Of a DNA stretch of 29,555 bases, positions 27,031 to 29,555 are shown one piece after another. The notes beneath the pieces were generated by a model that was given only the letters and a program-made list of their open reading frames with translations, had not been told where the DNA came from and made no database searches. Position numbers and translations under genes: made by a program. The stretch comes from a virus: IMG/VR virus record IMGVR_UViG_3300042465_003793, positions 1-29,555 of that record; one strand, given 5' to 3'. Within the stretch, counting starts at the first letter, position 1. The number at the start of each line of letters is the position of its first letter.

Positions 27031-28818
27031 TCATTCGGAAGGCAAGTCGGTTTCGGAGGTTTCCCGCCCGGCGATGCCCCAGCGGACCGCGGCCAGAAGG
27101 GCGAGGATTTCGCAGTCCATGGCGTGGTTGTCCTTCTTGCCCTGGGGAAGTATCCACATGGGCTTGCCGGTCCGCTTGTCCTTGATGCGGACTTCAGCGC
27201 TGAGCTGCTCGACGTACTCGGGGGTGGCGTCTAGGGCGTAGCTCCAGACGCGGCGAGCCCGGAGGCCGTGCAGGAGGTCTTTGCCGGCGGTGGCCGAGTG
27301 GACGATCAGGATGGCCCGCTGCGGGATGCCAGGGACGACGATAGACTGCTTCTCGGAATAGAAGCGGCGGGTCGTCTGGCCGTCCTTGGAGGTCACGGCG
27401 AAGTCGTCGGAGCCCGAGCCCTTGGCCGTCTTCCAGTTGCGCTTGGCCGTCTCGCGGTAGACCTCCTGCGTATTGTCGCCGGAGTCGACGAGCACCAGAG
27501 CCTGATGCACCCCATGCTGCTTGGCGTAGGCTTCGACGTTGCCCCAAGAGTCGATGCGGGCGAAGGCCATGAGGCGGCTATGCCCGGTCTTCGACCAACG
27601 GCGGACGACCACCCAGAAGTGGCCGCGCTGAACGTCGACGCCCATCGTGCGGAAAGGGATGCTCCCGGTCGGTGCGCCCTCGCGGTCGGCCACCTTGGCC
27701 TTCGGGGTGATCACGGCCTCCGCGTCCCAGTCGTCGGACATCTTGTAGTTGGCTGCCTCGGCGAGTGAGACCATCTCACCGCCCTCTTCGCTCCAGGGAA
27801 GGGCTAGCCGCTTCTGCTTGAAGATGCGTCGCGGTTCCTCGTCGCCGTATTCGTCCGCCGATGCCTTGGCCTTCAGCATCAGGACGCCGAGCTCGCCCCA
27901 GCTCATCGAGGCCAGCGAGTTCCAATGCAGACCGATGTGCCCGGAGTTGGACGAGGTGGCCGTGGCTACAAACGCACCACGCGCGTTGGCCTCGAGACGG
28001 GAAGCGTTCGTGTCGGGCAGGTGCGTCCGACATCCCGCGCACTCGTAGGTCGTGCCGACGCTGACCTTGTGCAAGTCCCATGTGCCCGTCGCCTTTGCGT
28101 CCTCGGGGAACCTGATCTGTTCCCACAGCCAGGGCTGAAGGTGGTCGCACTTCGGGCAACGCATATTCCAGTCACGCTGGTCGGTGCCTTCGTGCAGCTG
28201 ATGGAACTCCTGACCAGCCGAACCCCCTTGGGACATGAACACCCGCTTGCCCATCCAGCCGAACGCCGTCACGCGCGCGCTTGCTTCGGCCAAGTGTCCG
28301 GGCGGCGCCATCCAGCACTCGTCGGCGATGACGTAGCGCAAGGACAGGCGCTGAAGGTTCGCCTCGTTCCAGATGCCGCGACAGTAAAGCGTCATGCGGT
28401 CGAAGTCCGCAGTCGTCGAGCGGTCAAGGTCTTCGAGGGAAAGCCGTGCCTTGACGGGCGGGCAGTTGTTCCAGACCGGGCGGAGGTAACGCAGGGCGAA
28501 GTCCTTGGCCTCTGGGTCGGTGGCCTGCAAGAGCATCGTCGGCCCAGGAGCGTTGGCGATGATGTGGCAGGTGAGCAGGCGGGCGAACAGCGACTTGCCC
28601 GACTGGATGCTGGCAAGGATGGTCAGCAGTTTCGTCTCGGGGTCTGCGGCCAAGCGCAAACTCTCGGCGATCCACGGCGTGCGGTCGGAACGGAACGGCC
28701 CGGGCATAGGCGAGTCAGGGATGGCGTGCACGTTGTCCTCGAGCCACTCTACTACGTCACCCGAGTCGGACGGACGCAGGACTTCCCGACCGATGCGTAG
28801 GAGGTCGGACTTATTCAT
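27031..28818 (-). CDS. Terminase large subunit (lambda GpA-type)
   Basis: The 595-residue protein has the GpA architecture: an ATPase with SIQSGKS (70-76) as Walker A variant and YVIADECW (162-169) as Walker B, a zinc-binding pair CPKC (221-224) and CAGC (260-263), and a C-terminal nuclease with GVDVQRGHF (393-401), VDSGDNT (444-450) and DNHAMDCEI (near 573-581) as acidic sites. It should cut concatemers at cos and drive DNA into the prohead. The ATG overlaps the stop of a small basic gene as ATGA. The motif set agrees with cos-cutting terminases, in line with the terminal repeat. Confidence 0.93.
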   Translation of the reverse strand: MNKSDLLRIGREVLRPSDSGDVVEWLEDNVHAIPDSPMPGPFRSDRTPWIAESLRLAADPETKLLTILASIQSGKSLFARLLTCHIIANAPGPTMLLQATDPEAKDFALRYLRPVWNNCPPVKARLSLEDLDRSTTADFDRMTLYCRGIWNEANLQRLSLRYVIADECWMAPPGHLAEASARVTAFGWMGKRVFMSQGGSAGQEFHQLHEGTDQRDWNMRCPKCDHLQPWLWEQIRFPEDAKATGTWDLHKVSVGTTYECAGCRTHLPDTNASRLEANARGAFVATATSSNSGHIGLHWNSLASMSWGELGVLMLKAKASADEYGDEEPRRIFKQKRLALPWSEEGGEMVSLAEAANYKMSDDWDAEAVITPKAKVADREGAPTGSIPFRTMGVDVQRGHFWVVVRRWSKTGHSRLMAFARIDSWGNVEAYAKQHGVHQALVLVDSGDNTQEVYRETAKRNWKTAKGSGSDDFAVTSKDGQTTRRFYSEKQSIVVPGIPQRAILIVHSATAGKDLLHGLRARRVWSYALDATPEYVEQLSAEVRIKDKRTGKPMWILPQGKKDNHAMDCEILALLAAVRWGIAGRETSETDLPSE

Positions 28819-28946
28819 GTGTCGAGCCCGTGCTCCTTCAGCAGTTTCCAGAGTCGGTCAGAGAAGGTCGACCACTTGGGCCGCTTGTCCTTGAACGGAC
28901 GCGAAGGCTTCGGCATCGGCTTTCGCTTGGGCTTACGCTTCTTCAT
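28815..28946 (-). CDS. Tiny basic protein (43 aa) between the terminase genes
   Basis: This short frame encodes a very basic start, KKRKPKRKPMPKPSRPFKDK, followed by RPKWSTFSDRLWKLLKEHGL, an amphipathic helix. It overlaps the small terminase gene by 14 bases and the large terminase start as ATGA, and no other frame covers the gap, so it is well supported by layout. It could bind DNA or link the terminase subunits. No homologue is known to me. Confidence 0.7.
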   Translation of the reverse strand: MKKRKPKRKPMPKPSRPFKDKRPKWSTFSDRLWKLLKEHGLDT

Positions 28947-29493
28947 CTTGGGACAGTTCGGCCTTTACCCGACGCACCCAAGCCTCGAGCACCTTGACCG
29001 CCTTGGCCGGGTTCTCCGGGTTGCACCCTTCCGCCGCGTCGAGGGCCAGCTTGTCGAGACGGTTGACCATCGTCGCCGCTAACTCGCGCATGGCTTCGCC
29101 GGCTTCGCGGGACGAGATGTAGTCCTTGGCCAGGATGAGTCGGCGTTCCTGCTCTTCCTCGAGTGCGACGAGGGTTTTGAGGGAGGCGTTATAACTGCTC
29201 TGGTATTTGCTTTGGTTGGGGTCGCCCCCTTCCATGGCCGCCTGCCAGACGCCGCGTGCCCTGGTCACAAGTCTGCGGTGTTCGCCGATTGTGTCGGCCA
29301 GCGTGCCGTCGTCGAGCTGAGCGGGTGCGGCCTTCGGGGCTTGGGCACGTTGCACGGTCGCCCGGGCTTCACGCCATGCCTTTGCCGCGTCGATGGAGTC
29401 GGTCGGCATTCCCTCCTTGCGCAAGACCGAGATGCGTTGACCCGTCACGCCAAGGGCCAAACCCAGTTCTGAGTTGGTCAGGGTTTTGGCCAT
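28933..29493 (-). CDS. Terminase small subunit (Nu1-like)
   Basis: The 186-residue protein begins with a helix-turn-helix LTNSELGLALGVTGQRISVL (5-24) followed by a wing-like segment with DSIDAAKAWR, the N-terminal plan of Nu1-type small terminases. Long helices with heptads (RRLVTRARGVWQAAMEGGD, LVALEEEQERRLILAKDY) form a probable oligomerisation region, and the acidic tail may contact the large subunit. It should recognise the cos region that lies just before its own start. The only near ribosome binding site is AGGGGA about ten bases before the ATG. Confidence 0.85.
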   Translation of the reverse strand: MAKTLTNSELGLALGVTGQRISVLRKEGMPTDSIDAAKAWREARATVQRAQAPKAAPAQLDDGTLADTIGEHRRLVTRARGVWQAAMEGGDPNQSKYQSSYNASLKTLVALEEEQERRLILAKDYISSREAGEAMRELAATMVNRLDKLALDAAEGCNPENPAKAVKVLEAWVRRVKAELSQDEEA

Positions 29494-29544
29494 GTTTGTG
29501 AAATCCCCTGTTTCTGCTCATCGGCTCTGTGAAAAAGAGCCGTG
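29494..29544. other. Noncoding right end of the genome, cos region
   Basis: These bases before the terminal repeat hold the hairpin at 29522-29542 and the leader of the small terminase gene. The arrangement of terminus, structured DNA and small terminase gene resembles a cosN/cosB region. No other signal is seen. Confidence 0.55.
29522..29542. repeat. 7-bp inverted repeat next to the genome end
   Basis: CGGCTCT and AGAGCCG flank GTGAAAA and end two bases before the terminal repeat. On the minus strand the loop is TTTTCAC. It may be a terminase binding site (cosB-like) or, in a transcript crossing the joined ends, a hairpin in the late leader. Confidence 0.65.
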
Positions 29545-29555
29545 GTGTCGGGCCA
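29545..29555. repeat. Terminal direct repeat, right copy (candidate cos overhang)
   Basis: The last eleven bases repeat the first eleven exactly. The length is close to the 12-base overhang of lambda. Confidence 0.7.

Noticed and set aside
27925-28800. 291-codon plus-strand frame opposite the large terminase gene
   Set aside because: The minus strand encodes an unmistakable terminase. The opposite frame is low-information and has no neighbours on that strand.
1-29555. Lysogeny module (integrase, repressor, attachment site)
   Set aside because: No recombinase catalytic motif or CI-like repressor was found. The small HTH proteins and the integrase-arm-like fragment are not enough to claim a temperate phage.

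Overview
This window looks like one complete, or nearly complete, genome of a small tailed double-stranded DNA phage. The sequence suggests a virion chromosome of about 29.5 kb with cohesive (cos-type) ends. All 53 protein genes I support lie on the minus strand and are tightly packed, mostly with ATGA or one-base overlaps. Nothing convincing is on the plus strand, and I see no tRNA, rRNA, insertion sequence or CRISPR array. The same 11 bases stand at both ends, and the small terminase gene starts about 60 bases from the right end, as in lambda-type genomes.

Read in transcription order (right to left). Packaging and head: small terminase, a tiny basic protein, a GpA-type large terminase, a gpW-like joiner, a lambda-type portal, an S49 (gpC-like) protease, a scaffold-like coiled-coil protein and the major capsid protein, followed by a strong intrinsic terminator (29493 to 22926). 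Tail: connector and completion proteins, a small tube candidate, a chaperone candidate, an unusually short tape-measure candidate, four poorly recognised proteins and a 753-residue fibre with collagen-like and tail-fibre repeats (22898 to 14745). Lysis: a small membrane protein, a lipoprotein with C-terminal membrane segments (spanin-like), a small HExxH protein, a holin candidate and another membrane protein (14543 to 12728).

A noncoding switch region of about 257 bases (12471-12727) separates this late block from the early/replication block. That block holds an AT-richer accessory patch (small membrane protein, GNAT acetyltransferase), small DNA-binding-like proteins, a secreted lytic transglycosylase, a RuvC-like resolvase, an ERF annealing protein, a RecE-like exonuclease, a possible SSB, a dNMP kinase, a metallophosphoesterase, a cytosine-methyltransferase-like protein of low GC, a winged-helix regulator and a DnaB-type helicase. 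Just past the helicase, an intergenic region with a long hairpin and 12-base tandem repeats is a candidate origin. Two hypothetical genes end the map.

Host: GC content is about 60% by eye. Most start codons lack a Shine-Dalgarno sequence and are preceded by A- or C/A-rich leaders, so the host probably starts translation largely without it. Bacteroidota are the best-known case and some other Gram-negative phyla, possibly Verrucomicrobiota, would also fit. The lipobox protein, holin and transglycosylase suit a Gram-negative host. No integrase or lysogeny repressor is recognisable, so a lytic lifestyle is the simplest reading, but the number of genes of unknown function leaves this open.
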